DNA of 64,000 nt from Burkholderiales bacterium (lineage in GTDB: Bacteria > Pseudomonadota > Gammaproteobacteria > Burkholderiales > Burkholderiaceae_C). A model generated the notes under the pieces. It was not told the origin of the DNA. It did no database searches and saw nothing but the letters and a program-made list of their open reading frames with translations. Where the stretch lies: contig JANYJJ010000004.1 of assembly GCA_025358485.1 (NCBI GenBank), positions 1-64,000 of the forward strand, given 5' to 3'. This document shows positions 19,799 through 27,372 of the stretch, piece by piece; the first letter of the stretch is position 1, and each line of letters starts with the position of its first letter. Position numbers and translations under genes: made by a program.

Positions 19799-19930
19799 GT
19801 GTGTCTCCGTCGAGTGGTTATTGTGTGATGGTGTCTGGGTCTGCGTGACGGTTGTCAACGCCTGCGCTGTGGTTGAGACACACATCGATTTGATGGGTAG
19901 ATGCGATCTTGGGCTAAGCGCGCCATCGGG

Positions 19931-19959
19931 AATGTAGCTTTGTGTCGACGGCAATGCAA
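19931..19959 (-). promoter_or_regulatory. Candidate sigma-70 promoter of the sugar operon
   Basis: Read on the minus strand: -35 TTGCAT, exactly 17 bases, -10 TACATT, about 133 bases before the receptor ATG. The -35 hexamer is part of the operator at 19955-19968, which would let a bound repressor block RNA polymerase. Confidence 0.55.
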
Positions 19960-19968
19960 TCGTTTGCA
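19955..19968. promoter_or_regulatory. LacI-family operator O1
   Basis: TGCAATCGTTTGCA, a near-perfect palindrome with the central CG that is typical of LacI-family operators. It overlaps the -35 box of the candidate receptor promoter. Confidence 0.65.
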
Positions 19969-20110
19969 TGGCAGGGTTTACGCGTGGGCGAGCATGCTCT
20001 CTATCGCGTCATTCGAGTTGGATCACCCGGCGAGATGAGTTTTCAAGCCAGCGGTCGGGCGTTGCGAAAAACCATCAGCGCGCGGCAAAGCATTCAGTTT
20101 GGGCACGCTT

Positions 20111-20124
20111 TGCAATTGATTGCA
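20111..20124. promoter_or_regulatory. LacI-family operator O2
   Basis: TGCAATTGATTGCA, with perfect TGCAAT/ATTGCA arms, lies just beyond the regulator stop codon. Its centre is 156 bp from O1, about fifteen helical turns, so both sites face the same side of the helix and could be looped by a tetrameric or dimer-paired repressor. Confidence 0.5.
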
Positions 20125-20132
20125 CGGCTCGC

Positions 20133-21308
20133 CTAAGCGACTTTCGTGCGGGTGCTGGACCTCACAACCAGTTCCACTGCCAGCGAGCGCGGTGGCACGC
20201 TGACCCCGGCAACGGTGCGCAGCAAGGCGTCTACCAACTCCACCCCGGCGATGGCGATCGGTTGGCGCACAGTGGTCAGCGGCGGGTTGGAATGGCTGGC
20301 CCACTCGATGTCGTCGTAACCGACCACCGCCACGCTTTGCGGCACCGGGCGACCGCACAAATGCAGGGCCTGACTGGCGGCCGAGGCCAGCACGTCGCTG
20401 CAAGCAAACACCGCGTCAAACGCAGCACCGGTCTCGACCAAGCGGGTGATGCCCGCGCGGGCTTGATCGGCGTCAAACGGCACGGCCACCAACAGGGCCG
20501 AATCTGGCGTCAATCCGTGCGTGGCCAGCGCCTCGCTGTGGCCGCGGTAGCGGTGCGCGACTTCGGGCAACTGCGGGTCGCCCACAAAAGCGATTTTCCG
20601 GTACCCCAAATCCAGCAAATGCTGGGTGGCCAGCGCGCCACCGGCCACGTTGTCACCACCCACGGTGCAATACAGCTGCTGCGGAATTTGTGTGCCCCAC
20701 ACGACGATGGGCACCCGCCGCGCGGCCAATTGGTTGAGCTGATCGTGATGCCGCCATTGGCCTATCAAGATGATGCCGATGGCCAAGCCCGAGTTGTAAA
20801 GCCGCGCAGCGGAATCCAAGCTGTCGGCGTCGACGCGTGACAGCAGCATGTCGAAACCGCGTTCAGTCAGCGCGTCGGCCAAGGCACCGACCATGGCCAA
20901 AAAGAAGGGGTCGGAGATGTGCTGGCGCGACACCTTGTCGTAGGGAATCACCACCGCGATGGTTTTGTTTTGCTTGAGTCGCAGGTTTTTCGCACCCACG
21001 TTGATGGCGTAGTTCAGCGAGCGCGCCAACTCTTCCACACGCTCGCGCGTGTCTTTGCTGATCAGCGGGCTGCCGTTCAGCGCACGCGACACGGTCGCCA
21101 CCGACACGCCAGCCAAGCGCGCGATGTCGGCCATTTGCAAGCGTTGGCTTTGCGCTTCTGTGATGTCGGTGCCTCCCGTCACTTCCGCAGCAACAGTGCC
21201 TCCCGTCACTCCCGCAGCAACAGTGCCTCCCGTCACTTCGGCGGCGTCGGTTGATCGGGGCGTGGTCGGCGGCAAAGTGGTGTTGGCGAGTCGGCAGTTG
21301 CGCCGCAT
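20133..21308 (-). CDS. LacI-family transcriptional repressor of the sugar operon
   Basis: The HTH DIARLAGVSVATVSRALNG and hinge LNYAINVGAKNLR are followed by a periplasmic-binding-type effector domain (IAVVIPYD, IILIGQW, VGDPQLPE, AVVGYDDIEWA). The start is uncertain. ATG 21134 would put Met at a structural position just before the HTH, so a start upstream such as ATG 21308 is more likely, giving 391 residues with a low-complexity N-terminal extension encoded by 27-base repeats. It lies upstream of the sugar operon in the same direction, and TGCAA/TTGCA operators lie between. It probably represses the receptor-transporter-phosphorylase genes and is released by the sugar. Confidence 0.88.
   Translation of the reverse strand: MRRNCRLANTTLPPTTPRSTDAAEVTGGTVAAGVTGGTVAAEVTGGTDITEAQSQRLQMADIARLAGVSVATVSRALNGSPLISKDTRERVEELARSLNYAINVGAKNLRLKQNKTIAVVIPYDKVSRQHISDPFFLAMVGALADALTERGFDMLLSRVDADSLDSAARLYNSGLAIGIILIGQWRHHDQLNQLAARRVPIVVWGTQIPQQLYCTVGGDNVAGGALATQHLLDLGYRKIAFVGDPQLPEVAHRYRGHSEALATHGLTPDSALLVAVPFDADQARAGITRLVETGAAFDAVFACSDVLASAASQALHLCGRPVPQSVAVVGYDDIEWASHSNPPLTTVRQPIAIAGVELVDALLRTVAGVSVPPRSLAVELVVRSSTRTKVA
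21172..21248. repeat. 27-base tandem repeat at the 5' end of the lacI-type gene
   Basis: Two full units and one partial unit of CCTCCCGTCACTTCCGCAGC + AACAGTG. In the regulator frame they encode VTGGTVAAE/G repeats ahead of the HTH. On the coding strand each unit also contains GGGAGG, so the array contains several ribosome-binding-like motifs, which makes the true start hard to fix. Confidence 0.85.
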
Positions 21309-21448
21309 TCTGCACGGTGACGCGCGGGTCGGGCTGCGAGTTCCAATCGCGAAGCCCGCGCGACGCACCCTCAGCGTCGCGATCAGCCCGGCAAACGGCG
21401 TCCTTATCAAGCGATGCTCGGCTTGCCTCAAACCGTCCAATAGCCGGT

Positions 21449-22921
21449 ATGAAGTCACTCGATCACAGCCTGGAGCCGGACTCCAGCCCGCGCTTGCCAG
21501 CGCATGGGCATGCGCATGCCAGTGCCCAAACCGCACAGCACACCGCATCCACGCTGCTGGTGATGCAGTCGCGCGCGTTGTCGCATGGCGATTTCAAAGC
21601 AGCTGCGGTGTCGGCGGTGAGTGATTTGGCGCTGCTCTTGCAGTGCGAGCGGGTGAGCTTGGGTGTTTGCGCAGGCAGCCGTGTGAGCGTCGAGGCCGCA
21701 TCGGGCCTGCGCGATTTGCGCTGCGAACAAGCCGCGGTGCAAGCGCTGGCGCAGGCCATGGAAGAGGCTGCGGATCAGCGCTGCGCGTTGGTGTTTCCTG
21801 GGTCTGAAAGCAGCCTTGCAAGCGGGGTGACTTTGCTGCACGCCAACCTGTCGCAGCTTGGCAGTGGGATGTCGATTTGCACCGTGCCTGTTTTTGAAAA
21901 CCGCATTGAAAACGCTGTTGAAGCGGGTCGCCCCACCGCCGTCTTATTGTTTGAACGCCGCGCACCGTTTGATGCGGTCGCGCTGCAAACCGCGCAGGAC
22001 GCGGCCACTTTTTTGGGGCCGGTGTTGGTGTTGGCGCAGCGCGCCGAGGCGTCGTTGCAGCAGCGTGTGAAAACGCACATTGCAAGCCGCACAAAGTTGC
22101 TGCCTTGGCAAGTGGGCGTGATGGCGGCGGTGCTGCTGGCGGCGGTGATCACTGTGTGGCCCACCACCTACCGCGTGGTGGCTCAAGCGCGCGTTGAAGG
22201 CGCAGTGCAACGCGTGATTGCGGCCCCGGCCGACGGCTTCGTGCGGACCGTGTCGGCGCGACCTGGTGAAGCAGTCCGGGCCGACGACGTGCTGGTGCAG
22301 TTGGAAGACCAAGACTTGAAACTCGAGCGCGAGAAGTGGCAAAGCGAAATCGCGCAGCTCGACAAACAGTACCGCGAAGCGATGTCCAAAGACGACGCCG
22401 CGCAAATCGTGGTGGCGGGCACTAAGCTCGAACAAGCGCGCAGCCAACTTGCACTCGCGCAAGTGCAATTGGCACGCTCGGCTTTGAAAGCCCCGTTTGA
22501 CGGCGTGCTCATCAGCGGCGATTTGACGCAGTCCATAGGCATGCCGGTGAAGCGCGGCCAAGAGCTGATGACGGTGGCCACCGACCGCAGTTTTCGCATC
22601 GTCGCCGAGGTGGACGAGCAAGACATCGGCGCGCTGCGCGTGGGCCAAACCGCACAAGTTTTGTTTGCCACGCTGAGTGAACCCGTGAGCTTCACCGTGT
22701 CGCGCATTGCACCTGTTGCAAATGCGGTGGAAGGCCGAAATATTTTCGAAGTGGAGGGCCGTCGCAGCGATACAGCAGCCCCAGAAAAAAGCAATGACAG
22801 TCTGCGGCCCGGTTTGCGCGGCGTTGCAAAAATTGACATTGAAGCCAGCCATCTGGGCCTGGTGTGGTGGCAGCGCGCCAGCACCTGGTTGCGTGCCTTG
22901 ATGTGGCGCATTTCGGGCTGA
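21449..22921 (+). CDS. HlyD-family membrane fusion protein with N-terminal GAF-like domain
   Basis: About 490 residues from ATG 21449 (MKSLDHSLEP); the ORF track starts 66 codons too early, inside the lacI 5' region. Residues about 35-205 resemble a cytoplasmic GAF sensor (DLALLLQCERVSLGVC, QDAATFLGPVLVLAQ). One TM helix follows near 220-240 (WQVGVMAAVLLAAVITVWP). Then comes a periplasmic adaptor part: lipoyl half-motifs (IAAPADGFVRTVSARPGEAVRADDVLVQLEDQDL), a short coiled coil (LEREKWQSEIAQLDKQYREA) and a beta-barrel (APFDGVLISGDLTQSIGMPVKRG). First gene of the six-gene operon; the M50 gene follows after 20 bases. Predicted to sense a ligand inside and connect to the export machinery. Confidence 0.85.
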   Translation: MKSLDHSLEPDSSPRLPAHGHAHASAQTAQHTASTLLVMQSRALSHGDFKAAAVSAVSDLALLLQCERVSLGVCAGSRVSVEAASGLRDLRCEQAAVQALAQAMEEAADQRCALVFPGSESSLASGVTLLHANLSQLGSGMSICTVPVFENRIENAVEAGRPTAVLLFERRAPFDAVALQTAQDAATFLGPVLVLAQRAEASLQQRVKTHIASRTKLLPWQVGVMAAVLLAAVITVWPTTYRVVAQARVEGAVQRVIAAPADGFVRTVSARPGEAVRADDVLVQLEDQDLKLEREKWQSEIAQLDKQYREAMSKDDAAQIVVAGTKLEQARSQLALAQVQLARSALKAPFDGVLISGDLTQSIGMPVKRGQELMTVATDRSFRIVAEVDEQDIGALRVGQTAQVLFATLSEPVSFTVSRIAPVANAVEGRNIFEVEGRRSDTAAPEKSNDSLRPGLRGVAKIDIEASHLGLVWWQRASTWLRALMWRISG

Positions 22922-22941
22922 CCTTCAGCCACCCATACCTG

Positions 22942-25113
22942 ATGGAACCGCTGCTCTCGCCCGACTGGTACCGCGTGTCTGCGCTGCAACCGCGCTTGCG
23001 CCAAGGCGTGGGGGTGTCGCGCCAAATCGTGCGCGGCGAAGTTTGGTTTGTTCTGTCTGACCCCGTCTCAGGCAAACACCACCGCTTCAACGACATTGCG
23101 TTTGGTTTGATCTCGGCCTGCGACGGCGAACGCACGCTCGACCAAGTGTGGACGCGCTGCGCTGAGCAAAGCCACGCCCCCAACACATCAACCCCCACGC
23201 AGGGCGAAGCCCTGCGCGTGTTCAGCTTGGCCTTCGCGGCCAATTTGCTGATGGCCAACGTGTCGCCCGACGCTGCTGCGTTGGTGCGCGCGCAGACCAA
23301 ACAACAACGGCAGCGCACGCGCGCGGCGGTGAACCCGTTGTCGTTTCGCGTGCCACTGTGGAACCCCGACGTCTTTCTGAACCAACACATCGCGCGTTTG
23401 CGATGGCTGTTTTCTGGCGCACCTGGCGTCGTCGTCATCGCCCTCGCTGCGTTGGGTGTTGTGCTGTTGGCATTCAACGCCAGCGCGGTGGCGGTTGAGG
23501 CGCAAAGCAGGCTTGGCAGCGGCACCATGTGGCTGGCGCTGTGGTTGGCGTATCCGGTGGTGAAAGGCCTGCATGAAATGGCGCACGCCTTTGCCGTGAA
23601 GGCTTACGGCGGCCAGGTGCACGAGATGGGCGTGACGCTGCTCATGCTGACGCCCGTGCCCTGCGTGGACGCGTCGGCTTCAGTTGCTTTTTCAAATAAA
23701 CAGCAGCGCATGGCGGTCGCTGCCGCAGGCATCGTGGTTGAGTTGGTGTTGGCCACATTCGCCTTGCTGTTGTGGCTGAACTTGGAAGCCGGTGGCGTCA
23801 AAGACGCGGCCTTGGCGGTGTTGCTCATCGGCGGTTTGTCCACGCTGTTGGTGAACGGCAACCCCTTGCTGCGCTTTGACGGATATCACGTGCTGAGCGA
23901 TTTTTTAGAGCTGCCCAATTGGGCCCAACGCAGCCAAGCGTTGTGGCGCTTTTTGGCCAAGCGCTGGGTGTTGCGGCAAACCGCCATCAGCCCATTTGAA
24001 GGCGACGCACCCGGCGCGCGCCCGTGGTTGCTGGCTTACGCGCCTTTGTCGTGGGTTTACCGCGCGGTGTTGATGGCGGTGCTGGCCGTGTGGTTGGCCA
24101 GCGTGCAGCCGTGGTTGGGTTTGACGGCGGTGGCTTGGGCCTTGTGGTCGCTGTGCGTGCAGCCGATTTTTCTAGCGCTGCGCTTTGTGCTGCACGCCCC
24201 TGATTTGCACGGCCAACGCTTCAAGGCGGTCGGTTTGACGGCCCTGTGCAGCGCTGCGTTGTTGTTGATTTTGTTTGCTCTGCCCTTGCCCTACCGCACT
24301 CAAGCGCCCGGCGTGGTGTGGCTCAGCGACGAAGCCATGGTGCGCTTGGGCACCGACGGATTTGTGGAGGAGTATTTCGCGGTCGACGGCGAGCAAGTCG
24401 TGGTGGGCCAAGCACTTTTGCGCCTAAGCAACGACGTGCTGCAAGCCGATGCGCAACGCGCGCAGACCGCCTTGGCGCGCTTGGAGGTGGAGCGCGCCGC
24501 CAGCTTCGATACCGATGCCGTGCGCGCCGGTGTGGCCAACGACGCGCTGGTGCGCGCACAAGCCGAAGCAGGCCGGTTGCAAGAACGAGTGAACCAGCTC
24601 ACCGTGCGCGCCGCCGCGGCTGGGCGCGTGGTCATCAGCCCCGGCACCAGCGTGCTGGGCCAGTACCTGCCTCAGGGGCATTTGGTGGCGCATGTGTTGA
24701 GCGCCGACGCGGCGTTGGTGAAGGTCATGGTGCGCAACGAAGACATTGAGCAAGTGCGCACGGTGAACTCAAGCGGAGCCAGCCCCGCCGAGCGAATCAG
24801 CGTCGAATTGGCTCACCTGCCACGTGCCCATTGGGCCGCGCGTTGGGTGGCTTCGGTGCCGCAAGCGTCCAACAATTTACCCAGCGCGGCCTTGGGCGAA
24901 AGCGCAGGCGGCGGGATTGCCACCGACCGCTCCGACAAATCAGGGCGCACGGCGCGCGAGCCACGCTTTCAAATCGATTTGCGCTTGGATGCCAGCAGCC
25001 CCGCGCGCATCGGCGAGCGCTGCCAAGTCACTTTTGTGCACGACGACGCCAGCGCAGCGCAGATGCTGGCGCTGTTTGCGCGGCGTTCTCTCTTGAGGCA
25101 CTTTGAGGGCTAA
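22942..25113 (+). CDS. M50-type zinc metalloprotease fused to a HlyD/lipoyl domain
   Basis: About 723 residues from ATG 22942. Residues about 30-90 look PqqD-like (WFVLSDPVSGKHHRFNDIAFGLI). A polytopic membrane region has the zinc motif H211-E-M-A-H215 within a helix, and LLRFDGYH with Asp313 as probable third ligand. This is the arrangement seen in site-2-protease relatives annotated YydH-like peptide zinc metalloproteases. After further TM helices the C-terminus is a periplasmic adaptor with lipoyl halves (GFVEEYFAVDGEQVVVGQALL, VRAAAAGRVVISPGT). It therefore combines intramembrane proteolysis and efflux-adaptor parts in one chain. Lies 15 bases before the SecA-like gene. Substrate unknown; the giant protein of the operon is the obvious candidate (inference). 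Confidence 0.85.
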   Translation: MEPLLSPDWYRVSALQPRLRQGVGVSRQIVRGEVWFVLSDPVSGKHHRFNDIAFGLISACDGERTLDQVWTRCAEQSHAPNTSTPTQGEALRVFSLAFAANLLMANVSPDAAALVRAQTKQQRQRTRAAVNPLSFRVPLWNPDVFLNQHIARLRWLFSGAPGVVVIALAALGVVLLAFNASAVAVEAQSRLGSGTMWLALWLAYPVVKGLHEMAHAFAVKAYGGQVHEMGVTLLMLTPVPCVDASASVAFSNKQQRMAVAAAGIVVELVLATFALLLWLNLEAGGVKDAALAVLLIGGLSTLLVNGNPLLRFDGYHVLSDFLELPNWAQRSQALWRFLAKRWVLRQTAISPFEGDAPGARPWLLAYAPLSWVYRAVLMAVLAVWLASVQPWLGLTAVAWALWSLCVQPIFLALRFVLHAPDLHGQRFKAVGLTALCSAALLLILFALPLPYRTQAPGVVWLSDEAMVRLGTDGFVEEYFAVDGEQVVVGQALLRLSNDVLQADAQRAQTALARLEVERAASFDTDAVRAGVANDALVRAQAEAGRLQERVNQLTVRAAAAGRVVISPGTSVLGQYLPQGHLVAHVLSADAALVKVMVRNEDIEQVRTVNSSGASPAERISVELAHLPRAHWAARWVASVPQASNNLPSAALGESAGGGIATDRSDKSGRTAREPRFQIDLRLDASSPARIGERCQVTFVHDDASAAQMLALFARRSLLRHFEG

Positions 25114-25128
25114 GAAGCTCAAAACGCC

Positions 25129-27222
25129 ATGGAGTTTTCTGTGCCCACCCCGCGCCTTACAGAACGTGCGCGCACTCAGCAAAACCCCGCCTGGGACGAC
25201 GCCCTGCGTTGGTTGAAAAGTGCGGTTCATTGGGCAAGCAAGCCCGTTTTTTCAGCTTCTAGACGCACCACGCTGCCTGCCGCAGTGAGGCAAGCCTTTG
25301 AAGCCGCAGCCCCGCGCATGCGGCAGCTCACAGACGCGCAGCGTTTGAGCGTGGCCAGCGAGCTCAGAGCCGCCTTTCAGCGCGCGCGGTCTTTTGAAAC
25401 CTCTGGGTTCGACACCCCTGTGTTTGACACTCAGTCGGCCGCCACCACGGGTCACGCCTTGGCTTTGGCCGGTGCCGTGATGGCGCGCACCCACGGCTTG
25501 GTGCCCTACGCCACGCAGTACCGCGCGGCCTGGCTCATCTTGCAGGGCAGCTTGGTTGAGATGGCCACAGGCGAAGGCAAAACCGTGGCCGCAGCACTGG
25601 CCGCAGCCGTGGCCGCGCTGGGCCCACAGCGGGTGCATTTGTTCACCGCCAACGACTATTTGGTGCAGCGCGACAGTGAAGGTTTGCGCCCGTTTTGCGC
25701 CGCATTGGGTTTGAGCGTGGGCCACGTGTTGGCCACCTCCACACCCGACGAACGCGCGGCGGCTTACCGCTGCCACATCACCGTGGTCACCGCCAAAGAG
25801 TTGGCGTTCGATTACCTGAAAGACCACCTGATCAAACGCGGCGAAACCGCACCCGGCGTTCTTCGGGCCTTGGCTTTGCAAAGCGGCGAACAGGCGGCCT
25901 CCTCAACTTTGGGCTCGCCTGCTCAGCACTTATCCACGCCGCTCTTGCCTGCACCTGTCTTGCCAGCTCTCTCCATGGCCATCCTCGACGAAGCCGACAG
26001 CATTTTGTTGGACGAAGCCAGCATGCCGCTGATCTTGGCGCAACCCGGTGTGGCCTGCGACGCTGCTGGTCACCAGCGCGCGTTTGACATCACCACACGC
26101 TTGCAACGGGGCCGCGATTACGCCGCCATTCCGGCGGCGCGCGCCATGCGTCTGACCGCTGCCGGTCGCACCTTGGTAAGCACCGCAGTCCAAGGCGCGG
26201 GAGGCGTGTTGAGCCCACCGCAGCGGGCGCATGAATTGGTGGAAGCCGCGCTGACCGCACGCTGGATGTACCGCCGCGACCGCGATTACGCAGTGACCGC
26301 AGTGGACGGGAAAGTCACTGTGCAACTGATAGACCAAATCACCGGCCGCATTGCTGACGGCCGCCAGTGGACGGGCGCTTTGCAACAGATGGTGGAGTTG
26401 AAGGAAGGCGTGCCCTTGAGCGCGCCCGCCGTCACGCTGGCGCAAATCACTTTTCAGCGATTTTTTCCGCGCTACTTGCGCATGGGCGGCATGAGCGGCA
26501 GCTTGCTTGAGGCGCGCCACGAGCTGCGCATGCGCTACGACCTGGCGGTGGTGGGCGTGCCGCTGCTGCGGCCCAGCCAGCGCTGTTGGCAACGCGAGGT
26601 TTTGTTTGTCAACGCCAAAGCGCGCTGGGCGGCGGTGGTGCTGCAAACGCAGCAACTGGCGCGTGCTGGGCGGCCGGTGTTGGTGGGCACCGACAGCGTC
26701 AAAGACTCGGCGCATTTATCGAACTTGTTGACAGCGGCCGGGGTGCCGCACCAGATGCTCAATGCGTTGCAAAACGCCGACGAGGCCGCCTGCATTGCCC
26801 GCGCCGGGCACGCCGGTGTGGTCACAGTGGCCACCAACATGGCCGGGCGCGGTACCGACATTCAGCTGGACGAGGCGGCCAAAGCGGCCGGGGGCTTGCA
26901 CGTGCTGGCCTGCATGCGCAACCGCGCACGCCGCACCGACCGCCAATTGCGCGGCCGAGGCGCACGTCACGGCGACCCCGGTTCGGCGCAGGCCATGGTG
27001 GCACTGGACGATGTGTTGTTGGCCAGCTTGACGCCTGCATGGTGGCGCCGCGCACTGGCCGCCACGGCGCGCGAAGGCCGCGTTCCACGCTGGATTTCAG
27101 CGCCTGTTTTGAACCTCACCCAGCGCATGGCCGAGGCCCAAGAGGCAGCCCACCGCCGCCGCTTGTGCCTGCAAGACCGCCAACTTGGTGATCTGTGCGG
27201 TTTTGCCGGGTTGAGCGAATGA
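25129..27222 (+). CDS. SecA-like preprotein translocase ATPase, shortened paralogue
   Basis: 697 residues against about 900 for housekeeping SecA. Retained motifs: Walker A MATGEGKT (145-152), TANDYL, Walker B LDEADSILLDEA (286-297), the preprotein-crosslinking segment GRQWTGALQQMVELKEGV (411 on), GGMSG, motif V VATNMAGRGTD (567-577) and motif VI QLRGRGARHGDPGS (606-619). Missing or reduced: the helical wing/scaffold C-terminal region and the Cys/His zinc tail used for SecB binding; the protein ends soon after VI with a Trp/Arg-rich helix. This makes it a specialised SecA2-like motor rather than the general translocase. It sits between the M50-HlyD and HlyD genes, so it probably drives export of the giant protein (inference). 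Confidence 0.88.
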   Translation: MEFSVPTPRLTERARTQQNPAWDDALRWLKSAVHWASKPVFSASRRTTLPAAVRQAFEAAAPRMRQLTDAQRLSVASELRAAFQRARSFETSGFDTPVFDTQSAATTGHALALAGAVMARTHGLVPYATQYRAAWLILQGSLVEMATGEGKTVAAALAAAVAALGPQRVHLFTANDYLVQRDSEGLRPFCAALGLSVGHVLATSTPDERAAAYRCHITVVTAKELAFDYLKDHLIKRGETAPGVLRALALQSGEQAASSTLGSPAQHLSTPLLPAPVLPALSMAILDEADSILLDEASMPLILAQPGVACDAAGHQRAFDITTRLQRGRDYAAIPAARAMRLTAAGRTLVSTAVQGAGGVLSPPQRAHELVEAALTARWMYRRDRDYAVTAVDGKVTVQLIDQITGRIADGRQWTGALQQMVELKEGVPLSAPAVTLAQITFQRFFPRYLRMGGMSGSLLEARHELRMRYDLAVVGVPLLRPSQRCWQREVLFVNAKARWAAVVLQTQQLARAGRPVLVGTDSVKDSAHLSNLLTAAGVPHQMLNALQNADEAACIARAGHAGVVTVATNMAGRGTDIQLDEAAKAAGGLHVLACMRNRARRTDRQLRGRGARHGDPGSAQAMVALDDVLLASLTPAWWRRALAATAREGRVPRWISAPVLNLTQRMAEAQEAAHRRRLCLQDRQLGDLCGFAGLSE

Positions 27223-27372
27223 AAAAGGTGATCAAGGCCGCTGTGAAACAGCCGATATCAACTGCAAGTGAGGAGAAAAGCCGCTCTTTTCTGCCCGTCG
27301 AAGCGCACCCCAAAACCGCACCATTGAAAAGTCCCGCAACCGCTGCGCCTTAGTTTCAACCACTGCCCCGAC

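Larger units (their letters stand above)
19799..20132. other. Regulatory intergenic region of the sugar operon
   Basis: 334 bases between lacI-type regulator and receptor gene, both on the minus strand. It holds a candidate promoter, one operator overlapping its -35 box and a second operator 156 bp upstream, each listed separately. There is no coding sequence. Confidence 0.8.
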
